Part shown: positions 54,893-64,000 of the stretch, piece after piece
Numbering within the stretch: position 1 is the stretch's first letter
Layout of the letters: the number at the start of each line of letters is the position of its first letter
NCBI RefSeq assembly: GCF_017745675.1
Contig: NZ_JAFLJM010000010.1
Location: 124,001-188,000, forward strand
Origin: Alkalihalobacillus sp. BA299
GTDB lineage: Bacteria; Bacillota; Bacilli; Bacillales; Bacillaceae_F
Reading direction: 5' to 3'
DNA: 64,000 nt
The notes under the pieces: generated by a model
What the model saw: the letters and a program-made list of their open reading frames with translations, nothing else
The model's database searches: none
Told to the model about the DNA's origin: nothing
Translations under genes and position numbers: made by a program

Positions 54893-56500
54893 TTAGTTTA
54901 TTGTCACATCAATTAGGTCGTACCACTCTTCATTTGGTGCAACAAATCCTTCAACATAATCAGCCATTAAATATGGTGCTGTATCATTAACAATTGGAGC
55001 AAAAGCAGCATCATCAGCTAAAATTTGATTCGCTTGTTTCCAGTATTCATCTGCTTCATCTGGGTCGACTTCTGTTATTGCTTTCTCAACGAGCTCATCG
55101 AATTCTGGATTATAGTAGTTACCTGCATTTCCTATCCCATTCTCAGTACCGATGATTGAAAGGAAATATGGTGTTGACATGCCCCATGACATTTGATTAA
55201 AGCCCACCTCTGGCTCCATTGTGGTCCAAAATCCTAAATACGTAATCCATTCGTAAGTGTCCAAAGTAACATTGATGCCCACTTTTGCTAAATCTGCTTG
55301 AATCCATTCAGCCATTGGCACTGGAATAAGCTGACCTGAACCATCGATAGACGTTTGGAACGTAACATCAAATCCGTCACCATATCCAGCTTCTTCTAAT
55401 AACTCTTTTGCCTTTTCAGGATTATACTCATAATCAATAAAATCAGGATCATATGCTGAATTCGCAGGTGCCTGCGCACTTGTTGAAGGGGTTGCAGTCC
55501 CTCTTAATAAATCCTTTGCCATCCCTTCTCTATCGATCGCCATGATAATTGCCTGTCTAACCCTTAAATCTGATATTGCAGGATGGTCAAAGTTAAAGTT
55601 CAAATACCATGAATGTGGCGGTGCAGATTGCTCAAGCTTAAATCCGCTATCCACTAAACGCTCAACACTATCTGGTGTTGGAACAGCGATTATATCCACC
55701 TCACCAGACTCTAAAGCTAACACACGAGCTGATCCATCTGGAATTGGTCTAAAAATTACCCCACTAAGCTTAGGTTTTTCACCCCAATAATCTTCATTAC
55801 GAACGAGTTCAATTCTTTGTCCTCTTTCACGAGATTCGAATTTAAATGGTCCTGTACCAACTGGATTTTCAGCGTACTGGTCATTACCAACTTCCATCAG
55901 AGCTGTTGGACTTAAAATACCAGTCGATCCCATTCCACCTTGTGTTAACAAGCTTAGGAATGCTGAAAAAGGTTCATCAAATTCAAATACAAAAGTGTAT
56001 TCATCTTCAACACGAATATCCTTTACTCTTTCATACACTAGACTTAAATTCCCAGCGCTTTTTGCATCGTAGTATTCAAAGCTTGGGTCCCACGCTCTAC
56101 GAACGTTGAATTCAACGGCTTCTGCATTAAAATCAGTTCCATCGTGGAATTTAACACCTTCTCTTAAATGGAATGTGTATGTTAAACCATCCTCTGAAAT
56201 ATCCCATGATTCTGCTAAGCCTGGCTTTATTGGAGGGTACATTGCATTTGGATCTGATAAATCTCCTGTTACAAGTGACTCATGAATTTGTCTGTTAATT
56301 CTGAATGTTACCCATCCTCCTGCACGATGTGGATCCAATACATCAGCTTCAGATTCAATACCAATGATTAACGTTCCACCATCTCCTCCACCTTCAGCTC
56401 CTTCTTCACTAGGGGTATTTGATTGTGTCCCTTCAGATGAACAGGCAGCAACTAAAGTTAATGCAATAAGTGTAAACAACGACAACAGAGTTTTCTTCAA
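54893..56500 (-). CDS. oppA: Substrate-binding lipoprotein of the peptide-type ABC importer
   Basis: A family-5 extracellular solute-binding protein of about 535 residues. A lipobox LVAAC near residue 20 follows a hydrophobic signal, so the mature protein is lipid-anchored outside. GLAESWDISEDGLTYTFHLREGVKFHDG and RVRQAIIMAIDREGM are the family core. The first TTG (56509) touches the ribosome site AAGGGG, so the second TTG (56500, KKTLLSLF) is chosen. The ligand (peptide or other amide) cannot be predicted from sequence. It is first in the ten-gene operon and should be the most expressed. Confidence 0.92.
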   Translation of the reverse strand: MKKTLLSLFTLIALTLVAACSSEGTQSNTPSEEGAEGGGDGGTLIIGIESEADVLDPHRAGGWVTFRINRQIHESLVTGDLSDPNAMYPPIKPGLAESWDISEDGLTYTFHLREGVKFHDGTDFNAEAVEFNVRRAWDPSFEYYDAKSAGNLSLVYERVKDIRVEDEYTFVFEFDEPFSAFLSLLTQGGMGSTGILSPTALMEVGNDQYAENPVGTGPFKFESRERGQRIELVRNEDYWGEKPKLSGVIFRPIPDGSARVLALESGEVDIIAVPTPDSVERLVDSGFKLEQSAPPHSWYLNFNFDHPAISDLRVRQAIIMAIDREGMAKDLLRGTATPSTSAQAPANSAYDPDFIDYEYNPEKAKELLEEAGYGDGFDVTFQTSIDGSGQLIPVPMAEWIQADLAKVGINVTLDTYEWITYLGFWTTMEPEVGFNQMSWGMSTPYFLSIIGTENGIGNAGNYYNPEFDELVEKAITEVDPDEADEYWKQANQILADDAAFAPIVNDTAPYLMADYVEGFVAPNEEWYDLIDVTIN

Positions 56501-56662
56501 TTCATTCAACCCCTTTTTTAATTTGAATTATGTTTTCTATGTATTTACCTCCTTTTCTGTTTTCATAATAGTCACAAAATTGAGAGTTGTCTAAAAAAAT
56601 GTAACATTTTATTACATATTATTTAAAAATAGGATTTTCATCAGGGTGTTTTTGTATATTTT

Positions 56663-56676
56663 TGAAAACGCATACA
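56663..56676 (-). promoter_or_regulatory. cre-like site upstream of oppA
   Basis: TGAAAACGCATACA matches the CcpA cre consensus with one mismatch, about 160 bases before oppA. It is an isolated match in a 700-bp gap. Confidence 0.35.
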
Positions 56677-56816
56677 AGATTTGGTTTTTATTAATTAATC
56701 ATTAATCGAATTTTATGTTGTTATATAGGATTTTTATAAAAAATTATATAGAAATGTAAATATTTAAACTCAATAACTTCTTTTTTGATATTACTATTTT
56801 AGGATAATAATATTAC

Positions 56817-57140
56817 TTAAAAATACAGGCACTATCCTATATTCTGATAGCACCTGTATAAAGACCATATTCCCTCTAGAATAGCATTTAAAAACCTAAA
56901 CACATATTTGTAATACAGACAATTTTTTACACTATTTTAAAAAGATAAAAAAACTATTAGATTAAATCAAAACAATCTTTAATACGAGGAAAATTCTAAA
57001 GAAAACTGTAAATTTTATTTTAGCGTTTACAAAAACCACAGCATGAATAATTAAAAAGTGTTTTTCATGTAGTTTTTATGATCCTAATTTAAGATGTAAG
57101 ACCCTGAATTCTTAATTTATAATCCAAACAACCTTCAAAG
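56817..57140 (-). other. Gap with orphan terminator-like hairpin and cre-like site
   Basis: A 14-base stem pair with 12 matches (56823-56836, 56846-56859) has TTTTT following on the minus strand, but no gene precedes it. Upstream on that strand, at 57018-57031, lies TTTTAGCGTTTACA, a cre match with one mismatch. No frame longer than about 30 codons is visible. This could be a short untranslated transcript or the relic of a lost gene. Confidence 0.35.
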
Positions 57141-57143
57141 ATG

Positions 57144-57184
57144 AAAAAAAGGTCAATCAGAGTTAAATGACTGATGACCTTTAA
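57144..57184 (-). terminator. Terminator of the proline operon 2
   Basis: AAAGGTCATCAG pairs with CTGATTGACCTTT, with a T-run (TTTTTTTC) on the minus strand, 30 bases after the proline dehydrogenase stop. Confidence 0.8.
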
Positions 57185-57213
57185 TTTCTTACTCTAAAAA
57201 TAGAATGAATTTT

Positions 57214-58131
57214 TTACTTCGAAATTAATCCTCTTAATGCAAAGCTCACATTTTGCGGACGTTCTGCCATTCTTCTCATAAAATAGCCAAACCAGTCTTG
57301 TCCAAATGGGACATAAACGCGTGTTGTATACCCTTCTTTTACTAACTCTAGTTGCAAGTTAGTACGAAATCCGTAAAGCATTTGAAATTCAACTTGACTT
57401 TTCGGGATATTATTTTCTTTCGTAAATTTTTTAACTTCATCAATAATTTGATGGTCATGTGTTGCGATCGCTGTGTAGCTGCCACTTTGTAAATGTTTTT
57501 TAATAATATTTAAATAGTTTTCATCTACTTGTTTCTTTTCTTGATACGCTACCTCTGCAGACTCTTTATAAGCACCTTTAACAAGTCTTAACGAAACACC
57601 TTGTAAATCAACAATGTCTTGTTCAGCCCTAAACAAATATGCTTGAATGACCGTTCCGACATTATCAAATTCTAGCCGTAACTTAGCCAAAATATCTAAC
57701 GTTTGTTGACAGTGTGCGTAATCCTCCATATCTATACGAACAAAATTGTTATAGTCTTTCGCTGTTTGAACGATGCACCGCATATTTTCTAAGCAAAATT
57801 CGTCACTAATGTCTAAACCTAGTTGGGTCATTTTTAATGACAGGTTACATTTTACTCCACATGCTGCGATCGCTTCTAACGTTTTAATGCAATAATCTGT
57901 TGCTTCTAGCGCCTCCTCCTTACTCTCAACAAATTCGCCAAGGTGATCTAATGTACATGCAAGTCCTTTGGCATTTAACTCTTTCACTTTCTTGATGGCG
58001 CTTTCGATATTTTGTCCTGCGACTACTTGAGATGCACCGAATTTTAAGCCCCACTGTTTTGCAGCATTATTCATCGCCTTATTTTTCGAAAGATACATAA
58101 AGAATAATTTCATAGGTTGGTCTAATACCAT
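57214..58131 (-). CDS. Proline dehydrogenase
   Basis: A 305-residue FAD-dependent barrel that oxidises proline to P5C. DHLGEFV, FVRIDMEDYAHCQQT, RLVKGAYKE and the C-terminal FGQDWFGYFMRRMAERPQN, with the two Arg that hold the substrate carboxylate, are all present. It is the intact relative of the truncated copy at 10826-11149. Start ATG follows GGAGGGGTAAAT, 108 bases downstream of the P5C dehydrogenase gene. Confidence 0.94.
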   Translation of the reverse strand: MVLDQPMKLFFMYLSKNKAMNNAAKQWGLKFGASQVVAGQNIESAIKKVKELNAKGLACTLDHLGEFVESKEEALEATDYCIKTLEAIAACGVKCNLSLKMTQLGLDISDEFCLENMRCIVQTAKDYNNFVRIDMEDYAHCQQTLDILAKLRLEFDNVGTVIQAYLFRAEQDIVDLQGVSLRLVKGAYKESAEVAYQEKKQVDENYLNIIKKHLQSGSYTAIATHDHQIIDEVKKFTKENNIPKSQVEFQMLYGFRTNLQLELVKEGYTTRVYVPFGQDWFGYFMRRMAERPQNVSFALRGLISK

Positions 58132-58239
58132 ATTTACCCCTCCGTAAATGAACTCATCACCTATTAACTAAACATTCTTTTATAATTTCAGTTTGGTAGA
58201 CAGCAGTGAAATGATGCTACCATTCCACTGCTATTACGA

Positions 58240-59787
58240 TTAATACATTTCAGATACGGTCTTTGCTTGCATATGCAGAACTAAATAGTCTGGACCGCCT
58301 GCTTTTGAATCGGTTCCTGACATTTTAAAACCACCAAACGGATGATATCCAACGATCGCACCAGTGCAATTACGGTTGAAATATAAGTTACCAACATGAA
58401 AATCACGTTTTGCTTTTTCGATATGCTCCCGATTTTTTGTAATGACTGCACCTGTTAAGCCATATTCCGTGTTATTGGCTATTTCAATGGCTTGGTCGAA
58501 GTTTTTCGCTTTTGAAAGAGCAACGACGGGGCCAAAAATTTCTTCTTGCATAATACGAGCTTGTGGATCTAAGTCAGCAAATACTGTTGGTTGGATGAAG
58601 TATCCTTTCGAAGCGTCACCTGTACCTCCAGCTACAAGGCGTCCTTCTTCCTTCCCAATTTCAATATAGCCCATAATTTTTTTGAAAGATGCCTCATCAA
58701 TGACAGGACCCATATAATTATTGTTTGACGTCGGGTCACCTACTGTTAAATTTTTTGTTAACTTTACAACTTTCGTTAAAACTTCATCATAAACGTCCTC
58801 ATGAATAACTGCACGAGACCCCGCTGAACACTTTTGTCCAGAGAAACCGAATGCTGATACGACGATCGATTCTGCAGCTAAATCAAGGTCTGCGTCTTTA
58901 TCAACAACGACTGTATCCTTTCCGCCCATTTCTACTATGACACGTTTTAAATGGTTTTGACCTGGATGGACAACTGCTGCACGCTCATATAATCTTGTGC
59001 CTACTTCACGTGAACCTGTGAAAGTAATTAATGCTGTTTTCGGATGGTCAACTAAGTAGTCCCCAACTTCAGCACCGCTTCCAGGAATGAAGTTAACAAC
59101 TCCTTTTGGTAGCCCTGCTTCTTCTAAAACCTCTACGAACTTCGCAGCAACAACTGGTGTTGTACTCGCAGGCTTTAATAAAACAGTATTACCAGTCACA
59201 ATCGGTGCTACCGTAGTTCCTGCCATGATCGCAAACGCAAAGTTCCAAGGCGAAATTACAACGGTTACGCCCATCGGAGTATAGAAATAGCGATTGTGCT
59301 CTCCTTTACGGCTATTTACCGGTTTCCCGTCTTTTATTGTAATCATTTGACGAGCATAGTACTCCATAAAATCAATCGCTTCAGCTGTATCCGCATCGGC
59401 TTCCTTCCATGGTTTCCCGGCCTCTTTTACAAGATAAGCAGAAAACTCATGTTTACGACGACGAACAATCGCAGCTGCACGGACTAAAATATTGGCACGC
59501 TCTTCTGGGGATGTTTTTCTCCACGACTCAAATGTCTCATAAGCAGCATTCACCGCTTGCTCTGCAATATCTTTGTTTGCTTTTGAAACGATTCCAATGA
59601 TCTCTTCTTTATTTGCTGGGTTATAGGATGTAATTTTTTGTTCTGTTGAGATGCGTTCTCCACCAACCACAAGATCATAGGACTTCCCTAATTGTCCTTC
59701 TACGTACTCAAGCGCTACTTCAAACGCTTTTTTATTTTCTTCAATTGTAAAATCAGTAAATGGCTCATGCTTATATGTTGGTAACAA
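58240..59787 (-). CDS. 1-pyrroline-5-carboxylate dehydrogenase, copy 2
   Basis: A 515-residue enzyme, close in sequence and equal in length to copy 1 at 11226-12773. Catalytic Glu in VEMGGKD and Cys in [10 protein letters not shown] are kept. It starts at TTG behind AGGAGTGATTTAA and opens an operon with proline dehydrogenase, so it completes proline to glutamate. The operon is driven by a perfect sigma-54 promoter. Having both copies in one window suggests duplication within the genome or acquisition of a second locus. Confidence 0.95.
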   Translation of the reverse strand: MLPTYKHEPFTDFTIEENKKAFEVALEYVEGQLGKSYDLVVGGERISTEQKITSYNPANKEEIIGIVSKANKDIAEQAVNAAYETFESWRKTSPEERANILVRAAAIVRRRKHEFSAYLVKEAGKPWKEADADTAEAIDFMEYYARQMITIKDGKPVNSRKGEHNRYFYTPMGVTVVISPWNFAFAIMAGTTVAPIVTGNTVLLKPASTTPVVAAKFVEVLEEAGLPKGVVNFIPGSGAEVGDYLVDHPKTALITFTGSREVGTRLYERAAVVHPGQNHLKRVIVEMGGKDTVVVDKDADLDLAAESIVVSAFGFSGQKCSAGSRAVIHEDVYDEVLTKVVKLTKNLTVGDPTSNNNYMGPVIDEASFKKIMGYIEIGKEEGRLVAGGTGDASKGYFIQPTVFADLDPQARIMQEEIFGPVVALSKAKNFDQAIEIANNTEYGLTGAVITKNREHIEKAKRDFHVGNLYFNRNCTGAIVGYHPFGGFKMSGTDSKAGGPDYLVLHMQAKTVSEMY

Positions 59788-59889
59788 TTAAATCACTCCT
59801 AAGAAGAATTTTTATATGGGTATGAACATTCTGTTGGTTCAAGAACAACTGAACGAGTGAAAGGTCTATCTTTTCACCTCACTTGTTTT

Positions 59890-59965
59890 ATTGCAATCAC
59901 TGTGCCAACTTTGAAGCAGCCAAAAAATGAACTAAAATCAATATTGGGATAGATATATCGCAAAA
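59890..59965 (-). promoter_or_regulatory. Sigma-54 promoter and shared upstream half-site, operon 2
   Basis: TTGGCACAGTGATTGCAAT on the minus strand (59890-59908) is a perfect -24/-12 promoter. About 50 bp upstream lies ATCGCAAA (59957-59964), the same half-site as upstream of operon 1. Two direct repeats ACAATTATGT (59974-59983, 60004-60013) 30 bp apart and a cre-like TGTAAACGGATACA (60023-60036) lie further towards the regulator remnant. Confidence 0.8.
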
Positions 59966-60072
59966 ATAAATATACAATTATGTAAAAATCGTCTAAATGT
60001 TTTACAATTATGTCTAATTTGTTGTAAACGGATACACTATTGTTATACGAGTCATTTCGGGAGGGGTTTGTG

Positions 60073-61482
60073 ATGAGTTTTGATATCCCTTTGTCTTCAC
60101 TAGCATTGCCTTTAGAAAACCGTACTGCTCATACAAGTATGATGCGTTATTCAGATCGAACGATGCTATCTGAGATTACTAGCATACTAGAAAATGATAA
60201 AGGGGAAATCGTCGGCTGGATTCCATATTAACAGATAGTGAACGAAATGTTGAAGCAGTGGAAGTTACTATTAACCTACTACAATACATTACTTCATTCA
60301 GTCGATGATGCAATTACAGTTGTAGATGAGAACGGTGTAATTCGCTCTTGGAATCAAAAAGCCGAAGAAATGTATGGGTTAACTGTTGCGGACGTCCAAG
60401 GAAAATCGATAACGACGTTTTTTGAAACGGAGTCCGTTGTTCTCATGTCAACGATTCATGACAGAAAAGGGGTTATAAAAAAATACAACCAACCGAAGCC
60501 TGACGTTCATGTCTTAATTAACATGTCTCCTATTCTAGTAGATGATGAGGTTGTTGGCGGCATATCGGTGGAGCGAAATATTACTGACATTGTTAAATTG
60601 AATGACGAATTATCTTCAACTGCTGCATCACTGCATGAATTGGAACGAAATGTGCAAAACGAACAGTCTTTGTCCCCGTTTAATAAAATCAAAGGAAGAA
60701 GCACTGTACTACAAGATGCACTTCACCTCGTCGAAAAAGTGTCAAAACCGATGCGACTGTATTAATTACAGGAGAAAGCGGCGTCGGGAAGGAATTGTTC
60801 GCAGAAGCGATTCATAAATCGAGTCACCGGGCAGCCGCCCTTTCGTTGCGATTAACTGCGGGGCCATATCGACCGCATTAATTGAAAGTGATCTCTTTGG
60901 ATATGATCAAGGCGCTTTTACTGGGGCAGTAAAGGAGGAAAAAAAGGAAAATTTAATGCGGCTAGGGGTGGAACGGTCTTTTTAGACGAAATCGGGGAAA
61001 TACCGTTAGAAGTTCAAGTGAAGCTACTTCGTGTATTGCAGGAAAAGCAATATTACCGAGTCGGTGGTACCGAACCAATTCCTACAGATGTTCGAATTAT
61101 CGCTGCAACACATCGTGATTTAGATAGGATGATAGAGGATGGTCGGTTTCGCGAAGATTTATTTTATCGTCTGAACGTCATCTCAATAGCGGTTCCCCCA
61201 CTAAGAGAACGGAAAGAAGACATCCCAGAACTCGTTCAATTATTTTTACAAGAATTTTCTATTAAATATAAAACGCCAATTCCAGAAAACGATCCAGAAG
61301 TCATGTATTTGTTTCTCCAGCACTCTTGGCAAGGAAATGTTCGCCAACTTAGAAATATTATTGAAAGGTTAATCATTTTAGTTGATGAGAAAGAACGAAT
61401 TGAACCAAATCATTTACCGCAAAATTTTGTCAAACACCCAAGCCTAACTAATGATAGCATTACTTCTCTAGTGATATTTTGA
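60073..61482 (+). pseudogene. Sigma-54 activator, multiply disrupted
   Basis: Starts at ATG 60073 behind GGGAGGGG. In order it holds an N-terminal segment that stops at 60231; a PAS domain (VDDAITVVDENGVIRSWNQKA); then a frameshift near 60750 before Walker A (TGESGVGKE); another near 60835 before PFVAINCGA; the GAFTGA loop; and another near 60945, after which the AAA+ domain runs to NVRQLRNIIERL and a premature stop. The Fis-type DNA-binding domain is absent. It lies divergent to a sigma-54 proline operon, which it once activated. Confidence 0.88.
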
Positions 61483-61671
61483 ACAGTCCCCATTGCTTTA
61501 ACCAAACCCTTCTTCAGTTTAGTATCCCATATCTTCATCCGAAGGTTCAATCTACTTGCTAGCCTAATCTTGTATCCCTCTAATAAGTTGTAGGCTAAGA
61601 CAAACTAGTATACTTTATTTAAGCTACCTTTACTCTATCCTTACTCTTTCTTAAGATAACCTTCCAATTGA

Positions 61672-62673
61672 CTAAAAATATTCCGAAAAAAATAAAAAAA
61701 CCTCCACATTTCCGTTTGAATCCATTGATTTAAGAGTGGGGTTCACCTTTCCATTATAAGCAGTTAAACTATAGGGGTCATCCTCTATAATCGGGATTCC
61801 AAATTTAGCTGATAACTCAAGAAGGTATTTTCTTCTATTTTCGCTGAGAACCGTACCAGTTGGATTTTGGTAATCTGGATTAACGAAGACCATTCGAATC
61901 CGATGTTTACGAAGGACATCTATTAAATCCTCTGGATCTATACCCTTTTCATCAACTGGTAAATGATAAATTTTTAATCCTGCTGAATGAAATAAAGGTA
62001 AAGAATAACAGTAGGATGGATCTTCAATTGCAACTGAATCTCCAGGCTTGAGTAAACCTTGGACAATAAGATGTAGCGCTTGCTGAGCCCCTGATGTGAT
62101 CAGAATTGATGACGGACTCGTGTCAATATTTTTATATTTTTTTACATGCAGTGCTATTGTACTTCTTAAAAATTCGTTTCCTTGGGGGTGATCATAACCC
62201 AAATGTTCCCTAAAAGAAACCGAAGTTATTATTTGTTGCAGTTTTTCTGCTGGGAACAAATCAGAAGATAATTCCCCACTAACTAAATTAATAATGTCAT
62301 TTTCCTGAGTTTGTTGACGAAGTCGCTGGACAATAGGAAAATTCGGGAGAAATGAACCATCTTCAACATACTTGTTCCAATTAGGAATTCTTTTATTAAG
62401 TAAGCCCCAAATATCTCCACTAACCTTTGTTCCACTACCTTTTACTCTATCCACTAATCCAATTGATTGAAGCTCATCATAGGCTGCAACAATTGTACTG
62501 CGATTAACCGAAAGCCTCTTAGCTAATTCTCTTTCAGATGGTAAAACACTATTAGGCGAATAATTCCCTAAAGAAATTTCACCTTCAATATATTCCGCAA
62601 TTTGTTTATAGATTGGCTTTTTTTCATTCCGATTTGGAGTCCAATTCATGGAATCATTCCTAACATATTTCAA
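61672..62673 (-). pseudogene. MocR-type GntR/aminotransferase regulator, truncated
   Basis: The N-terminal winged helix (PIYKQIAEYIEGEISLGNY and LAKRLSVNRSTIVAAYDELQ) and the first two thirds of the class I aminotransferase-like domain (ITSGAQQALHL, FVNPDYQNPTG, EDDPYSLTAY) are intact. At about residue 320, where the PLP lysine stretch (FSK) should come, it reads FFSEYF and stops. About 140 residues are missing. It is divergent from the LigB-like remnant and probably once regulated it. The product, if made, could not bind PLP normally. Confidence 0.75.
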
Positions 62674-62952
62674 ATATCTACTTGTTAGTTAAAAACATAA
62701 TTTCAATAATTATAATATTATTAAGTATTAATTCAAATTTTTTCTTCTAAAGCTTTATGTTCCAGCGCTATTATAACATAGAGATACTATTTTTTAGTTT
62801 ATTGTCAAAAGTGAACCACATAATGTCTCAACAAAAGGAACATCTTCCCTTTTCAGTTAGTCTTTACAGAAAATAAGGAAAATGCCAATTAGGCATTCTC
62901 CCATTTTTTAAACACACGATCGATAACTATCCCTTCTTCTTTTAAAAGCGGC

Positions 62953-63017
62953 TTGACAATCTGCACTATACATTATATATTTAATTACGAAAAGTAACTG
63001 GTTACTAAAAGTAACTT
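62953..63017 (+). promoter_or_regulatory. Promoter and operator-like palindrome of the ligB'-doxX unit
   Basis: -35 TTGACA (62953-62958) and -10 TATATT (62976-62981) with a 17-bp spacer are near-consensus. Downstream is AGTAACTGGTTACT (62993-63006), a perfect 14-bp dyad, then another AGTAACTT (63010-63017). The site resembles those of thiol-sensing HxlR/DUF24 (YodB/CatR) repressors. In 62674-62952 I see only a weak hairpin (AATGCC/GGCATT). Confidence 0.6.
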
Positions 63018-63063
63018 ATTGATTAATAATAAGTTTAATTAAACCCTAGGAGGTGGAGATATA

Positions 63064-63432
63064 ATGTCTTATTTTATTAGTCATGGTGCGCCAACACTTG
63101 CGATAGAGAACAATGATTACACTCAATTTCTGCAAAAGCTAGGGCAAGAAATTGGAAAACCTAAAGCCATTGTCCTTTTTACCGCTCATTGGGAAAACGA
63201 TGTTGCTACGATCTCGTCTATAGATAACACCTATGAGACGATTTATGATTTTGGTGGGTTCTCCGAGGAACTGTATGCCATCAAATATCCAGCAAAAGGC
63301 TCAACAGAAGTCGCTTCACAGCTTCAAGAAATGTTAAAAGTAAACGGGATTGCTAGTCAATTAGACACGAAAAGAGGCTTGGAAGAGCTGGAGAAAAAAC
63401 ACCAAAATTGTTATATCGTGGCTACGAATTAG
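63064..63432 (+). pseudogene. LigB/DODA-type extradiol dioxygenase, truncated
   Basis: About 105 residues of an aromatic-ring dioxygenase of the YgiD type: two zinc-ligand regions SHGAPTLA and TAHWEND are present. At DTKRGLEE the normal sequence (RGLDHG.W with a third His) is lost and an unrelated tail leads to a stop; the family is about 260 residues. It follows GGAGGTGGAGATATA, so transcription and translation signals are intact. Confidence 0.75.
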
Positions 63433-63548
63433 GGACAATTAGCCATATATGTTTTGAATTTTAAGGAAGCTACTTGAGTAGCTCTTTATTTTAACTATTT
63501 GGTTTCTTTTTGTAAGTAATTTATTAAATATAATGGAGGTTGTAAAAA

Positions 63549-63974
63549 ATGGAAAAGAAATATGAGTGGAGTTTATTGATTTTACGTGTAGTGTTAGGGT
63601 TAAGCTTTTTTGTTCATGGGCTTGATAAGTTTCAAAGTGGGATTGGCAATATCGCAGGTTGGTTTGGTAGTATTGGTCTTCCTGAATTTTTAGCTTATGT
63701 TGTAGCAACGATTGAATTAGTCGGTGGTATCGCTCTTATCCTTGGACTAGGTACACGGGTGATTGCTAGTTTATTTGCTTTACTAATGCTAGGAGCTTTT
63801 ATTACAGTAAAACTACCGATTGGATTTTTAGGAAATGGTCAAATGGCTGGCTATGAACTTGATTTGGCTTTCTTCACTATGTCCGTTGCACTGATCCTTA
63901 GTGGTAGTCACTTATATGCTTTAGATCAAAAAATATTTACAAACAATAAGAAAGATAATAGCCATGTAGCATAA
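63549..63974 (+). CDS. DoxX-family membrane protein
   Basis: A 141-residue protein with four membrane helices. LRVVLGLSFFVHGLDKFQSG and FGSIGLPEFLAYVVATIELVGGIALILG are the DoxX signature. DoxX/CatD-type proteins often accompany dioxygenases or thiol/quinone stress genes. Here it follows a broken dioxygenase, 116 bases on, behind the quinone-stress-like promoter. Start ATG follows ATGGAGGTTGTAAAA. Confidence 0.88.
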   Translation: MEKKYEWSLLILRVVLGLSFFVHGLDKFQSGIGNIAGWFGSIGLPEFLAYVVATIELVGGIALILGLGTRVIASLFALLMLGAFITVKLPIGFLGNGQMAGYELDLAFFTMSVALILSGSHLYALDQKIFTNNKKDNSHVA

Positions 63975-64000
63975 CGTAAGTCCAGGCGCCTTTACTATTT

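Noticed and set aside
50950-56500. The importer next to urease as a nickel transporter (NikABCDE)
   Set aside because: The binding protein has the peptide-type core and the genes are co-directional with amidases, on the opposite strand from urease; no nickel-specific feature is visible.

Overview
The window looks like chromosome of a low-GC, Gram-positive, endospore-former-type bacterium (Bacillaceae, Bacillus/Alkalihalobacillus-like). The evidence is the AT-rich composition, strong GGAGG ribosome sites with many TTG starts, B. subtilis-type gene products (OhrR/Ohr, NsrR/Hmp, RocR-like activator, YfmJ- and YoaE-like enzymes), sigma-54 control of arginine/proline catabolism, and intergenic repeats of a kind common in Bacillaceae. 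Names rest on motif and sequence recognition by eye; no database search was run.

Layout. (1) 1-10.6 kb: hexuronate (glucuronate) catabolism. Two minus-strand operons, kdgA-uxaC-HAD-GH3 and uxuA-uxuB-kdgK-uidA', have the same 17-bp palindromic operator just downstream of their promoters; uidA has lost its middle. (2) 10.7-17.7 kb: a sigma-54 roc/put operon (rocD, glutamate dehydrogenase, a lysine-less biotinyl-like protein, P5C dehydrogenase and a truncated proline dehydrogenase) with an intact RocR-like activator. (3) 17.7-25.9 kb: cysteine desulfurase, acetyltransferase with a tRNA-like element upstream, amidohydrolase, VOC protein, MFS transporter, and hmp with divergent nsrR. (4) 26-37 kb: CocE-type hydrolase, acyl-CoA synthetase, MaoC hydratase, two nitronate-monooxygenase-like flavoproteins, a YfmJ-type reductase and acyl-CoA dehydrogenase. 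(5) 37-40.5 kb: ohrR/ohr and a molybdopterin oxidoreductase.

(6) 40.8-45 kb: urease cluster ureD-ureF-ureA-ureB-ureC, without ureE or ureG; ureF has no canonical start codon. (7) 45-56.5 kb: a ten-gene minus-strand operon with a complete oligopeptide-type ABC importer, a nitrilase-superfamily amidohydrolase, three paralogous amidase-signature enzymes and a 56-residue GatC-like protein, followed by a wrecked fourth amidase/partner pair. Beside the urease this looks like an amide-scavenging island (inference). (8) 57-61.5 kb: a second sigma-54 proline locus with intact proline dehydrogenase and P5C dehydrogenase but a ruined activator. (9) 61.6-64 kb: a broken MocR-type regulator, a broken LigB-type dioxygenase and an intact DoxX protein.

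How it fits together. The two proline loci have decayed in a complementary way: one kept the activator, the other kept proline dehydrogenase, and both keep perfect sigma-54 promoters with a shared upstream half-site, so the surviving activator may now drive both. Gene decay recurs through the window (uidA, proline dehydrogenase, activator, amidase 4, an acyl-CoA ligase tail, MocR, LigB).
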